From: Sulfurimicrobium sp963779055
GTDB lineage: Bacteria; Pseudomonadota; Gammaproteobacteria; Burkholderiales; Sulfuricellaceae
Direction: 5' to 3'
DNA length: 64,000 bases
Assembly (NCBI GenBank): GCA_963779055.1
Contig: CAVZWN010000001.1
Coordinates: 434,001-498,000 of the forward strand
A model generated the notes under the pieces. It worked only from the letters and a program-made list of their open reading frames with translations. It was not told the origin of the DNA and ran no database searches. Position numbers and translations under genes: made by a program. Shown here piece by piece: positions 24,412 to 32,278 of this stretch (the first letter of the stretch is position 1; each line of letters opens with the position of its first letter).

Positions 24412-26197
24412 TCACGATAATTTTTTAACCATCTGGGCGTTCTGCCCATAGTTTTTGAATTTCTCCAGCACCACATCCATTTCTGTGTCGGAAAGCAGGT
24501 TGGGCGTGCCGATCTGCAGCAGGCGGCAATACTGCTCGCACAGGCTTTCCACTTCCACGGCCAGCGCCAGGGCGCGTTCCAGAGAGTTTTCGGCTACCAG
24601 CAGGCCGTGATTGGCGAGCAGGCAGGCCTTTCGGTCTGTGATGGCGGCCAGAGCATGTTCCGAGAGTTCCTGTGTGCCGAAAGTGGCGTAGGGCGCGCAG
24701 CGGATGGTTTTGCCACCGGCTGCCGCGATCATGTAGTGAAAGGGCGGAATGTCGCGGCCCAGGCAGGCCAGGGTGGTGGCGAAGGTGGAATGGGCATGCA
24801 GCACGGCACCGAATTCCGGCCTTGCAACGTAGAGATCGCGGTGGAAACGCCACTCGCTCGAAGGCTTGCGGCTGCCGCGCGCATTGCCGTCGAAATCCAT
24901 CCACACCACATCCTCTGGCAGTTTGTTCGCCAGGCGCCATGCCGGATGGAGTCACCAGGAAGCCCTCGCCGCAGCGCACGCTGAGATTGCCCGATGCGCC
25001 CCGGTTCAAACCTTCGTGTTGCGCCGCGATGGCGGTATCGATCAGGGCGCGGCGCAGTTCGGCTTCGCTCACTGTGCGTGATTCGGCTTCGCGTGCAGTG
25101 AGCGAAGCCGAACTGTGCTCCGGATAGAGGCCAAGCAGTCCCTCTCGTGAGGCCGGGCAGACGCCGCGTTCAGTAATCAGGCCGGTGACCAGCCGCGCCG
25201 GGGTGACGTCGAAGGCGTAGTTGGCCGCAGGGCTGCCGTGTGGGGTGAGGGTGACGCTGACGATTTCGCCCTCCGCCGTTCTTCCCCGGATCTGGGTGAC
25301 TTCTTCCGCGTCGCGTTGCTCGATGGGAATCTCGCGCACGCCGTCTTCCAGCGTCCAGTCGATAGTAGGGCCGGGCAGGGCGACGTAGAACGGGATCTGA
25401 TTGTCGAAGGCCGCCAGTGCCTTGAGGTAGGTGCCGATCTTGTTGCACACATCGCCGCAGGCCGTGGTGCGGTCGGTGCCGACGATCACCATGTCCACCA
25501 TGCCATGCTGCATCAGGTGGCCGCCGGTGTTGTCGGCGATCACGGTATGCGGCACGCCATGCTGCTGTAGCTCCCAGGCCGTGAGGCTGGCGCCCTGGTT
25601 GCGCGGACGGGTTTCGTCCACCCAGACGTGAAGCGGAATGCCGGCGTCGAAAGCGGTGTAGATGGGCGCCAGCGCCGTACCCCAGTCCACGGTGGCGAGC
25701 CAGCCGGCATTGCAGTGGGTAAGGATGTTGACCGGATCGCCCTTGGCTTCCAGCTTGTCGCGGATCAGTTGCAGGCCGTGTTCGCCGAGCGCGCGGTTGT
25801 TATCCACATCCTCATCGCAGATTGCAGCCGCTTCCAGCCATGCCGCCTGTGCGCGCTGCTCGGGCGGCAGCGGCAAGAGCAGGGTTTGCATGCGCGCCAG
25901 CGCCCAGCGCAGATTGATGGCAGTGGGGCGGGTTGCGGCGAGCGTGGCGCAGGCCTCTTCCAGCGCTGTATCGGATGCTTTGTCGCTCATCGCCAGCGCC
26001 ACGCCATAGGCCGCTGTCGCCCCGATCAGCGGAGCGCCGCGCACCAGCATATTCTTGATGGCAATGGCGGCGTCGTGCAGGTTTTCCAGCCGCACCGTGG
26101 CAAATTCGTGCGGCAGCCGGGTCTGGTCGATAATTTCAACCGCCACACCTTCTTCGGCAGGCCAGATGGTGCGGTAGGGAAGGCCGTCAATATTCAT
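24412..26197 (-). CDS. Methylthioribose-1-phosphate isomerase fused to class II aldolase, frameshifted
   Basis: Residues 1 to about 350 are MtnA (GAPLIGATAAYGVALA, NILTHCNAGWLATVDWGTAL with the catalytic Cys, VIVGTDRTTACGDVCNKIGT with the Asp). Without a stop, a linker of about 25 residues leads into a class II aldolase (GLNRGASGNLSVRCGEGFLV). One extra base near 24933 then breaks the frame; the remainder continues as KLPEDVVWMDFDGNARGSRK, with metal ligands in HAHSTFATTLA and ANHGLLV, to the stop at 24412. The GxNxGxSGNLSxR start looks more like Ald2-type aldolase than like MtnB dehydratase, pointing to cleavage of methylthioribulose-1-phosphate to DHAP and a thio-aldehyde (inference). The linker is encoded by a palindrome. 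A methylthio-purine phosphorylase gene lies at 33794. Confidence 0.88.
25055..25115. repeat. Palindrome coding for the MtnA-aldolase linker
   Basis: CAGTTCGGCTTCGCTCACTG (25055-25074) and its exact complement CAGTGAGCGAAGCCGAACTG (25096-25115) are 21 bases apart. On the minus strand the whole element is translated in frame as part of SSASLTAREAESRTVSEAEL, between the two enzyme domains. Confidence 0.9.
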
Positions 26198-26326
26198 GGG
26201 TGGGTTCGGGGTTCAAAGAAAAACGTAATATTTGCAGCTTCCCGAGGCAAATGCAAAGAAGCACGCCATTCGGTGATTGGTTTTTCGATCAACCTGCCAG
26301 AAAGGAGGCCTGAGCCTCGATATTTG

Positions 26327-26692
26327 TTATTTGCGCTTGGATGAAGCGCTTTTGGCTTTGGCAGGAAGTGGTACGGGGGTCCTGGATGTCAAGATCTGGC
26401 GTATTAAAGCGACAAGCTCGGCATTTGCCTCGGAAAGATTCAATACCTTGTGGATGATTTTGTCCTGATCAATTCTGCGGGCAGTTTGCTCTTCCTCAGA
26501 AAGATATTCATCCAGCTTGCTTGGGGGGTGTCCCCCGTTTTTTGTGATCTCGGCCATTTCATGCCAATCCCTGTACCCATAGAGCTTTGCAGCCCATTCC
26601 TGGCTGGCTGAAAGCTTATTCGCAGGGAACAAGGCGCTAAGATGTTGTGCGACCTTTTTGGGGCGGGCCAAACCTGTTAAATAAAAACGCAT
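26327..26692 (-). CDS. Hypothetical protein, 121 aa
   Basis: Starts MRFYLTGLARPKKVAQHLSA at ATG 26692, with CAGGAGATTG upstream. The N-terminal 60 residues, with LSASQEWAAKLYGYRDWHEM, resemble a small helical module often seen in plasmid and cassette proteins (alternating Leu/Ala and a G-[YF]-x-[DN]-W motif). The C-terminus is lysine-rich (AKAKSASSKRK). Function unknown; it stands at the edge of the cassette region, on the opposite strand. Confidence 0.65.
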   Translation of the reverse strand: MRFYLTGLARPKKVAQHLSALFPANKLSASQEWAAKLYGYRDWHEMAEITKNGGHPPSKLDEYLSEEEQTARRIDQDKIIHKVLNLSEANAELVALIRQILTSRTPVPLPAKAKSASSKRK

Positions 26693-27229
26693 GCGACAAT
26701 CTCCTGGTTAAGTCGGAGTGCCCACATTGGAATAAAGCACCTCTGTGTGGATTGTACAAGAATCAAAGGGGGCCACTTCGTTTTGTCTTCGACTTTCTTG
26801 CTCTGCCAGAAATGTTTCGATGCTGTTCGTCCACTCCTCGAACCGGCTATTAGCTGGCTACGAATCGGAATGACAGCGCTGGGTCGATTAGAGGGCATCA
26901 CGAAGGGCGGCTTTCTGGCGGAATATTTACAAGGTTCACTGGCCGGTCTGCGTCGAGTGCTGACTGATGCCTTTCAGGAAAGCTGCCACTGATCTGGCTC
27001 TAGCGATAACGAGCGGCTTGGTGCCAGTTGCGGACGGTCGCCCGCAAAAGACCAATGCCTCTTTAACCGTGCAAGCTGCCGGTGGTAGTCTTGTTCCGCG
27101 CCTGTCTGTATTATTATGGCATATGCGGACAGGCAACCAAGATGACCTCGTTATGAATCAATCTATTACTCAGTTTCGACATGCTTTACGAATTTTAATA
27201 ATAAAGACCGGTGGGCCCGTCTATTAACT
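26693..27229. other. Gene-poor stretch ahead of the cassette array
   Basis: Only short open frames occur (up to 86 codons, for example 26967-27227) and none has a convincing start signal or a familiar product. The base composition changes to AT-rich near 27160. No integrase gene and no recognisable attI site were found. It may hold remnants of older cassettes. Confidence 0.5.
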
Positions 27230-27267
27230 GTTAGCTCTACAAATCACGCGAGGAAATATAAGCAATT

Positions 27268-27846
27268 ATGTCTGGGACAGTTAACGAAATAATGACATAT
27301 ATAACATCTAATTTTCCTCAACTACTCTCAGCGGGAACGGTTGGCTTTTTATTAAGTCAATTAATTGCTCACTTTCTAGCAAAAAGTCGAAGCAAGGAAG
27401 ACTTCCAAAGAGCTGTTCGCCATAAAAATAGTGAAGCCGAAAATACCATTCATAGTCATTTAGGCGTATTTGCGAATGGGATATTACATTGCTGGGAAGA
27501 AGGGACGGTATACGCAACAAAATCTAAATTTGGCCCGCCAGATATACCAACTGGCCTCTCAAATAAAATTGAATTCAAAGAGTATGCGCACTTGAAACAA
27601 GAGCTTGTTAAATTGGGGGTTTTTCCAGCAAAAGTATGGCATTCCCTTGATAAATTGCCGGCTGAGATCGATAAGATAAATAATTCAATTGAAACTAAAA
27701 ATAAAAGCGAAACATTCATCGAATGCTATCATTTTTCTGAAATGTGTAAATCATTATGGGGAATTGTTACATCAGAGTATGCAGCACGTGGAGGAGATAT
27801 AAGTGAGCTTACTCCACCAATGCCTTTCTCAATACCTCAAGAGTAA
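27268..27846 (+). CDS. Cassette 1: membrane-anchored hypothetical protein
   Basis: 192 residues; GAGGAAATATAAGCAATT precedes ATG 27268. Residues about 17-36 (LLSAGTVGFLLSQLIAHFLA) form one membrane helix; the rest is soluble, charged and lysine-rich (RSKEDFQRAVRHKNSEAENT), probably cytoplasmic and helical. No family recognised. The gene is clearly AT-richer than the surrounding chromosome, in line with recent transfer. The stop is 24 bases before its attC site. Confidence 0.75.
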   Translation: MSGTVNEIMTYITSNFPQLLSAGTVGFLLSQLIAHFLAKSRSKEDFQRAVRHKNSEAENTIHSHLGVFANGILHCWEEGTVYATKSKFGPPDIPTGLSNKIEFKEYAHLKQELVKLGVFPAKVWHSLDKLPAEIDKINNSIETKNKSETFIECYHFSEMCKSLWGIVTSEYAARGGDISELTPPMPFSIPQE

Positions 27847-27870
27847 TGTCACTTTCACATCAAAGGTAGG

Positions 27871-27948
27871 AGCTAACAAGTGGGTCAAGTTGACGTTTTC
27901 CGCGGCGCTTCGCTCTGCTCCATGCTCAACTTGCCCAAAACGTTAGGC
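27871..27948 (+). other. attC site of cassette 1
   Basis: 78 bases from AGCTAAC (R'') to GTTAGGC (R'). The arms GGGTCAAGTTGA and TCAACTTGCCC pair except for one extra T on the left, the extrahelical base usual in attC sites. The loop contains GCGGCGCTTCGCTCTGC. Confidence 0.9.
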
Positions 27949-27963
27949 GTAGCAGAACACATC

Positions 27964-28569
27964 GTGCCTACACTTCCAGACGAGAACCTCCAAGGCCACC
28001 CCGCGCTCTCGGACGCATCGGTCCTCGACTTCTGGCGCTGGGCGTTCAGTGACCTCTCTGACGACGACATTAAGGGCTTCTTTGCCGAATGGCTCGTGCA
28101 CAAGCTTCTGGCAGTTCCCAGCCAACGCCGCGTCTCGTGGGCGAACAGCGACATCATCACGCCCGGTGGGACAAGGATCGAAGTCAAATCCACGGCCTAC
28201 TGGCAATCCTGGAAGTACCTTGGCGAAGATGGTCGCCCGCTCTCTCAGCCAATACACCTGCCAACCAACGACGACAAGAAGATCAGGTTCAGCGGTCTGA
28301 AGGCTCGCGACACCAATTGGAGCAAGGTCAAAGACTTCAAGTCCCACTTCTACGTCTTCGCCTTCCAGCATGAGAAAGACCTTACCAAGTGGGACGCGTT
28401 GAAACTCGAACAGTGGGAGTTCTTCTGGGTTCCGGTGCAGGCTCTTCGCGAGCTTGGTTGGGCCTCGATCTCCCTACACACGCTTCGGCGTCAATTCGGC
28501 ACGCTCACTGCATCCCAACTTGCCGAGTGCGGACGCAGTGCAATTGCCGAGCGGGAGGCTGTTAAGTGA
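27964..28569 (+). CDS. Cassette 2: putative PD-(D/E)xK nuclease-like protein
   Basis: About 201 residues if it starts at GTG 27964 (VPTLPDENLQGHPAL), 16 bases behind the cassette core; the frame runs upstream through the attC but that is not expected to be coding. No good ribosome binding site is visible. SWANSDIITPGGTRIEVKST shows Asp, then Glu-Val-Lys, spaced as in the PD-(D/E)xK nuclease core (inference). Other distinctive stretches are DFWRWAFSDL and YVFAFQHEKDLTKWDAL. I recall similar proteins in other integrons but assign no function. Confidence 0.75.
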   Translation: MPTLPDENLQGHPALSDASVLDFWRWAFSDLSDDDIKGFFAEWLVHKLLAVPSQRRVSWANSDIITPGGTRIEVKSTAYWQSWKYLGEDGRPLSQPIHLPTNDDKKIRFSGLKARDTNWSKVKDFKSHFYVFAFQHEKDLTKWDALKLEQWEFFWVPVQALRELGWASISLHTLRRQFGTLTASQLAECGRSAIAEREAVK

Positions 28570-28622
28570 TGCCTTTCAAGTGGGACGCTCCAAAAGCGGC
28601 GCGCCCCTTACCTTCGTTAAGT
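28557..28622 (+). other. attC site of cassette 2 (left core eroded)
   Basis: The right half is canonical (GCGCGCCCCTTACCTTCGTTAAGT, R' GTTAAGT at 28616). The left arm TTCAAGTGGGACGC pairs partly with it. The expected R'' GCCTAAC is not found; the gene's final codons and stop occupy that position. Confidence 0.65.
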
Positions 28623-28627
28623 CTCAT

Positions 28628-29389
28628 ATGAAGCCGGACCCACTTTACAAACAGGCGCTGGAGCACATGGAACGTACGGTTCACAGTTTGGCGGCACGGG
28701 TAGCCCCGCCGCAGCCTATTCCATACAAGGACAGCTTTGTTTTTCGTCACGTTGAGAAGACAGTACATCAAGCGCTGGTGCAAAAGCTTGCACGCTTAGT
28801 GAGCGGCCTACATGCCACTTATCTCTTGATGACACACGGATTTGTTCAAGAGCAAGGCGCAATGCAACGCATTCTGGATGAACTTCAAGAGGACATCACG
28901 TTCCTAGCTTTCGGCGTAATTTTCGACAAGTGGACCTCTCTTCACGATGACTACCTCGCCGCGTTCTTTGAAGAGGAATTTGATGCTGATTCCGCAATTG
29001 AGTCCACGCAGAAGAGACCGATGATTTCTCGCAAAAAGATCCGCGCCTGGATTTCATCTATTGAAGGTGGATTGGATCAGAGCCGAGGCGTTGAAGTCAC
29101 ACGGACGATCAGCAAGGTATACTCTGGCTATGTCCATGCCGCGTCCCCTCATATCATGGATATGTACGGCGGTGATCCGTCAAGGTTCTATTTGCAGGGG
29201 ATGCTCGGCACACCGCGTCATGCCGAGCATCGGGCAGATATTTGGAACTACTTTTATCGTGGGATCATTGCCTTTGGATTCACCGTCAAAGCATTTGGCG
29301 ATGATGAGCAATTTTCCACCATAAGGGACTTCGCTGATGAGTTCGCGCGTATCTCCGGCAAGGACTATGCATCGCGGGAGTGGGATTAG
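28628..29389 (+). CDS. Cassette 3: helical hypothetical protein
   Basis: 253 residues from ATG 28628 (MKPDPLYKQALEHMERTVHS), six bases behind the core site and without a ribosome binding site; the frame is open upstream into cassette 2, but that part overlaps another gene. Mostly alpha-helical with an acidic middle (AAFFEEEFDADSAIES) and a motif YSGYVHAASPHIMDMYGG that resembles HEPN/DUF5677-like proteins, though too weakly to assign. The stop TAG directly touches the next R'' core. Confidence 0.7.
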   Translation: MKPDPLYKQALEHMERTVHSLAARVAPPQPIPYKDSFVFRHVEKTVHQALVQKLARLVSGLHATYLLMTHGFVQEQGAMQRILDELQEDITFLAFGVIFDKWTSLHDDYLAAFFEEEFDADSAIESTQKRPMISRKKIRAWISSIEGGLDQSRGVEVTRTISKVYSGYVHAASPHIMDMYGGDPSRFYLQGMLGTPRHAEHRADIWNYFYRGIIAFGFTVKAFGDDEQFSTIRDFADEFARISGKDYASREWD

Positions 29390-29446
29390 ACTTAACCTGC
29401 CAATCGAGCGGACCGCCTACGGCGACCGCTCATTTTTACGATAAAC
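29390..29446 (+). other. attC site of cassette 3 (right core degenerate)
   Basis: ACTTAAC (29390-29396) is complementary to the GTTAAGT that opens the cassette. GAGCGG and CCGCTC form the stem. The place of R' holds GATAAAC, one base from GTTAAAC, so this end may be inactive and fixes the array's right border. Confidence 0.65.
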
Positions 29447-29493
29447 GTCTACTTCCTGTTGCCTTCAGTGCCATTGACCTTCCAACTTGCAAC

Positions 29494-32172
29494 TTACAAC
29501 ACCTTCCTGACGTTCTTGATGCCGTCGTCTTCCGGGCTGGTTTCGATGCTGAAACCCAGCCGTGTCATGAGTTTGAGCATGCTGCGGTTGTTCTTGAGCA
29601 CTTCGCCTTCCATGATTTTCAGTCCCTTGGAGCGGGCGGCATCCATCAGGCTGGACATCAGTTTCTGGCCCAGTCCCTTGCCGCGCATGCTGTCGGCGAC
29701 CACCAGGGCGAATTCGCAGCTTTCACCGTCGGGGTTGATGGCGAAGCGCGTTACGCCCAGTTCGATTTCCTTGCCATGTTCGTTGGTCACGGCGATCAGC
29801 GCCATTTCGCGGCAGTAGTCGATCTGGGTGAAGCGCGCCAGCATGTCTGGCGTGAGTTCCTGCACGCTGCGCATGAAGCGGAAATAGCGTGATTCCTCGG
29901 ACAGGTCGTGCACGAATTTCTGTTCGACCTCGGCGTCTTCCGGGCGGATCGGGCGGATGGTGATGTCGGTGCCGTCGGCCAGTTGCCAGTGGCTGACCAG
30001 GTGGGTGGGGTAGGGGTAGATCGCCATGTGGGCATAGCGGTCGGCGCTGGGCTGGCGGTATTCCACCACCACGCGCGCATCGGCGGCCAGTGCGCCGTGT
30101 TCGTCCACGATCAGCGGGTTGATGTCCATTTCCATCAGCAGCGGCAGTTCGCATACCATTTCCGAAACGCGCAGCAGCACGCTTTCCAGCGCTGCCATGT
30201 CGGCCGGGGGCATGTGGCGGAAGGCCCCCAGCATTTTCGAAACATGGGTGCCCTGGATCAGTTCCTTGACCAGGAAGGTGTTGAGCGGCGGCAGGGTCAC
30301 GGCGCGGTCGCCCATGATTTCCACCGTGGTGCCGCCCGCGCCGAAGGTGATCACCGGACCGAACACCGGGTCGTTGGTGACGCCGACCATCAGCTCGCGC
30401 CCGTTCGGCTTGACGATCATGGGCTCGATCGAGATGCCGTCCATGTGCGCGTTGGGGCGGTTGCGCTGCACGTTTTCCATGATCTCGTGGTAGGCGGCGC
30501 GCACGGCCTGGGCGTTGCCGAGGTTGAGCAGCACGCCACCGGCATCGGTCTTGTGGGTGATGTCGCGCGAGTTGACTTTCATCGCCACCGGGAAGCCCAG
30601 TTGCTCGGCGATCAGCAGCGCCTCGTTGGGGCTGCGCGCGACCATGGTTTTTGCCACCGGGATATGGAAAGCAGAGAGCAGGGCCTTGGATTCCATTTCG
30701 TTGAGCACCTTGCGCCGCTCCTGCAGTGCGCCGTCGATGACCATGCGCGCGCCTTCCACGTCGGGTTCCAGGTGGTGCGATAGCGGGCCCGGCATTTGCA
30801 TCAGCAGCTTCTGGTTGCGGTAGTAGTCCGACAGGTAGGAGAACACCTCCACTGCGGGTTCCGGGGTGCGGAAGCTGGGTTTTTTTGCCGTGGCAAAGGC
30901 TGCGCGTGCTTCAGCAACCTGTGAATCGCCCATCCAGCAGGCCAGCAGGGGCTTGCTGTACTGGTTGGCAAGTTCGATCACTGCGTTGGCGGCTTCCAGC
31001 GGCTTGGTCATGGCCTGCGGGGTAAGGATGGCCAGCACGCCATCCACGTTGTCGTCTTCCAGGCAGGCCTTGACGGCATGGTGGTAACGGTCGGCCTGGG
31101 CGTCGCCGATGATGTCCACCGGATTGCCGTGCGGCCAGTTGGATGGCAGCACCGGATTCAGTTTTTCGATGGTGGCATCGGACAGCGTGGCAATGGCCAG
31201 TCCCAGGTCCGAGGCGCGGTCGGTCGCCATCACGCCGGGCCCGCCGCCGTTGGTGACGATGGCGAGGCGGTTGCCGACCGGGCGGAAGCCGGAGGCCAGC
31301 GCCTTGGCTGCGGCAAAGAGCTGGGTGATGGTCTGCACGCGCACCACCCCGGCGCGGCTGACTGCGGCATCGAATACGTCGTCCGAGCCCACCAGGGAGG
31401 CGGTGTGCGACATGGCCGCTTTGGAGCCGGCCGCATGACGCCCGACCTTGACCAGGATCACCGGCTTGATGCGGGCGGCGGCGCGAATCGCGCTCATGAA
31501 GCTGCGCGCATTGCGAATGCCTTCGATATACAGCAGGATGCTCTGGGTTTTGCTGTCCGATACCAGGTAGTCGAGAATCTCGCCAAAATCCACGTCGGCG
31601 GAAGAGCCCATCGATACCACGCTGGAGAAGCCGACATCGTTGCCCTGCGCCCAGTCGAGAATGGCGGTGCAGAGCGCGCCGGACTGGGAGATAAAAGCGA
31701 GGTTGCCGGTATTGGCGCCGCCCTTGTTGAACGTGGCGTTGAGCCCGATGGATGGGCGCATCACGCCGAGGCAGTTGGGGCCGATCAGGCGGATGCCATA
31801 GAGGCGGGCATTGTCCAGCACGGCTTTTTCCAGTACCTGACCCTGCGGGCCGGTCTCGCCGAAACCGGCGGTGATGATGACCGCTGCCTTGACGCCATGC
31901 TTGCCGCAGGCCTCGATGATGTCAGGAACGGTCTGGGGCGGGGTGGCGATGACCGCCAGTTCAACCGCCTGGCCGATGTCGGCAATCGAGGCATAGGCCT
32001 TGCGGCCCTGAATTTCCGGGCTCTTCGGGTTGATCGGGTAAAGACCGCCCTGATAGCCGCTTTCGATCATGTTCTGGAATACGATCTGGCCGATCGAGTC
32101 GACACGTTCACTGGCGCCGAATACCGCGACGGATTTTGGCGCGAAAAGAGGGTTGAGGTAATGTTGGCCCAT
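29494..32172 (-). CDS. Protein lysine acetyltransferase, Pat/YfiQ type (ADP-forming acyl-CoA ligase-like + GNAT)
   Basis: 892 residues from ATG 32172 (MGQHYLNPLFAPKSVAVFGA), which has CAGGAC upstream; 21 further codons are open without support. Order: CoA-binding Rossmann domain (to about 140), succinyl-CoA-synthetase-like domains, ATP-grasp domain (about 490-700, with VAMKVNSRDITHKTDAGGV), and a GNAT acetyltransferase (about 740-890, with EFALVVADSMRGKGLGQKLM holding the acetyl-CoA loop). Length and order match E. coli Pat, which acetylates lysines, for example of acetyl-CoA synthetase. A deacetylase-like gene is divergent from it. Confidence 0.92.
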   Translation of the reverse strand: MGQHYLNPLFAPKSVAVFGASERVDSIGQIVFQNMIESGYQGGLYPINPKSPEIQGRKAYASIADIGQAVELAVIATPPQTVPDIIEACGKHGVKAAVIITAGFGETGPQGQVLEKAVLDNARLYGIRLIGPNCLGVMRPSIGLNATFNKGGANTGNLAFISQSGALCTAILDWAQGNDVGFSSVVSMGSSADVDFGEILDYLVSDSKTQSILLYIEGIRNARSFMSAIRAAARIKPVILVKVGRHAAGSKAAMSHTASLVGSDDVFDAAVSRAGVVRVQTITQLFAAAKALASGFRPVGNRLAIVTNGGGPGVMATDRASDLGLAIATLSDATIEKLNPVLPSNWPHGNPVDIIGDAQADRYHHAVKACLEDDNVDGVLAILTPQAMTKPLEAANAVIELANQYSKPLLACWMGDSQVAEARAAFATAKKPSFRTPEPAVEVFSYLSDYYRNQKLLMQMPGPLSHHLEPDVEGARMVIDGALQERRKVLNEMESKALLSAFHIPVAKTMVARSPNEALLIAEQLGFPVAMKVNSRDITHKTDAGGVLLNLGNAQAVRAAYHEIMENVQRNRPNAHMDGISIEPMIVKPNGRELMVGVTNDPVFGPVITFGAGGTTVEIMGDRAVTLPPLNTFLVKELIQGTHVSKMLGAFRHMPPADMAALESVLLRVSEMVCELPLLMEMDINPLIVDEHGALAADARVVVEYRQPSADRYAHMAIYPYPTHLVSHWQLADGTDITIRPIRPEDAEVEQKFVHDLSEESRYFRFMRSVQELTPDMLARFTQIDYCREMALIAVTNEHGKEIELGVTRFAINPDGESCEFALVVADSMRGKGLGQKLMSSLMDAARSKGLKIMEGEVLKNNRSMLKLMTRLGFSIETSPEDDGIKNVRKVL

Positions 32173-32206
32173 GATTTTGTGGTCCTGATGAGATAAACAG
32201 TAATAT

Positions 32207-32228
32207 ACAATCGCTATATGACGATTGT
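32207..32228. promoter_or_regulatory. Dyad in the pat/deacetylase divergent region (1)
   Basis: ACAATCG and CGATTGT are exact complements with 8 bases between, 35-56 bases upstream of the pat start. Candidate operator. Confidence 0.4.
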
Positions 32229-32246
32229 GCCACATTATTGGCCGAT

Positions 32247-32262
32247 AGTCTTATATAAGACT
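32247..32262. promoter_or_regulatory. Dyad in the pat/deacetylase divergent region (2)
   Basis: AGTCTTATATAAGACT is a perfect 16-base palindrome ending 16 bases before the deacetylase ATG. Its position makes it a likely operator; the shape recalls GntR-family sites, but the regulator is unknown. Confidence 0.5.
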
Positions 32263-32278
32263 CGATGGTGAAATCTTT

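Larger units (their letters stand above)
27230..29446 (+). mobile_element. Integron gene-cassette array without integrase (three cassettes)
   Basis: Three genes, all on the plus strand, are bounded by GTTRRRY core sites: GTTAGCT (27230), GTTAGGC (27942) and GTTAAGT (28616). For cassettes 1 and 3 the matching RYYYAAC (AGCTAAC at 27871, ACTTAAC at 29390) is exactly complementary to the core at the cassette's own start, as expected for excised circles. Between each pair lies an imperfect hairpin typical of attC. No intI gene is seen in the window, so this would be a CALIN-type cluster. Confidence 0.85.

Noticed and set aside
26693..27229. Remains of an integron integrase or attI
   Set aside because: No open frame above 90 codons and no tyrosine-recombinase motifs; no clear integrase-binding repeats.
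27880..27963. Upstream extension of the cassette 2 protein through the attC site
   Set aside because: The extra 28 codons lie inside the attC hairpin and read poorly; the GTG at 27964 fits cassette layout better.
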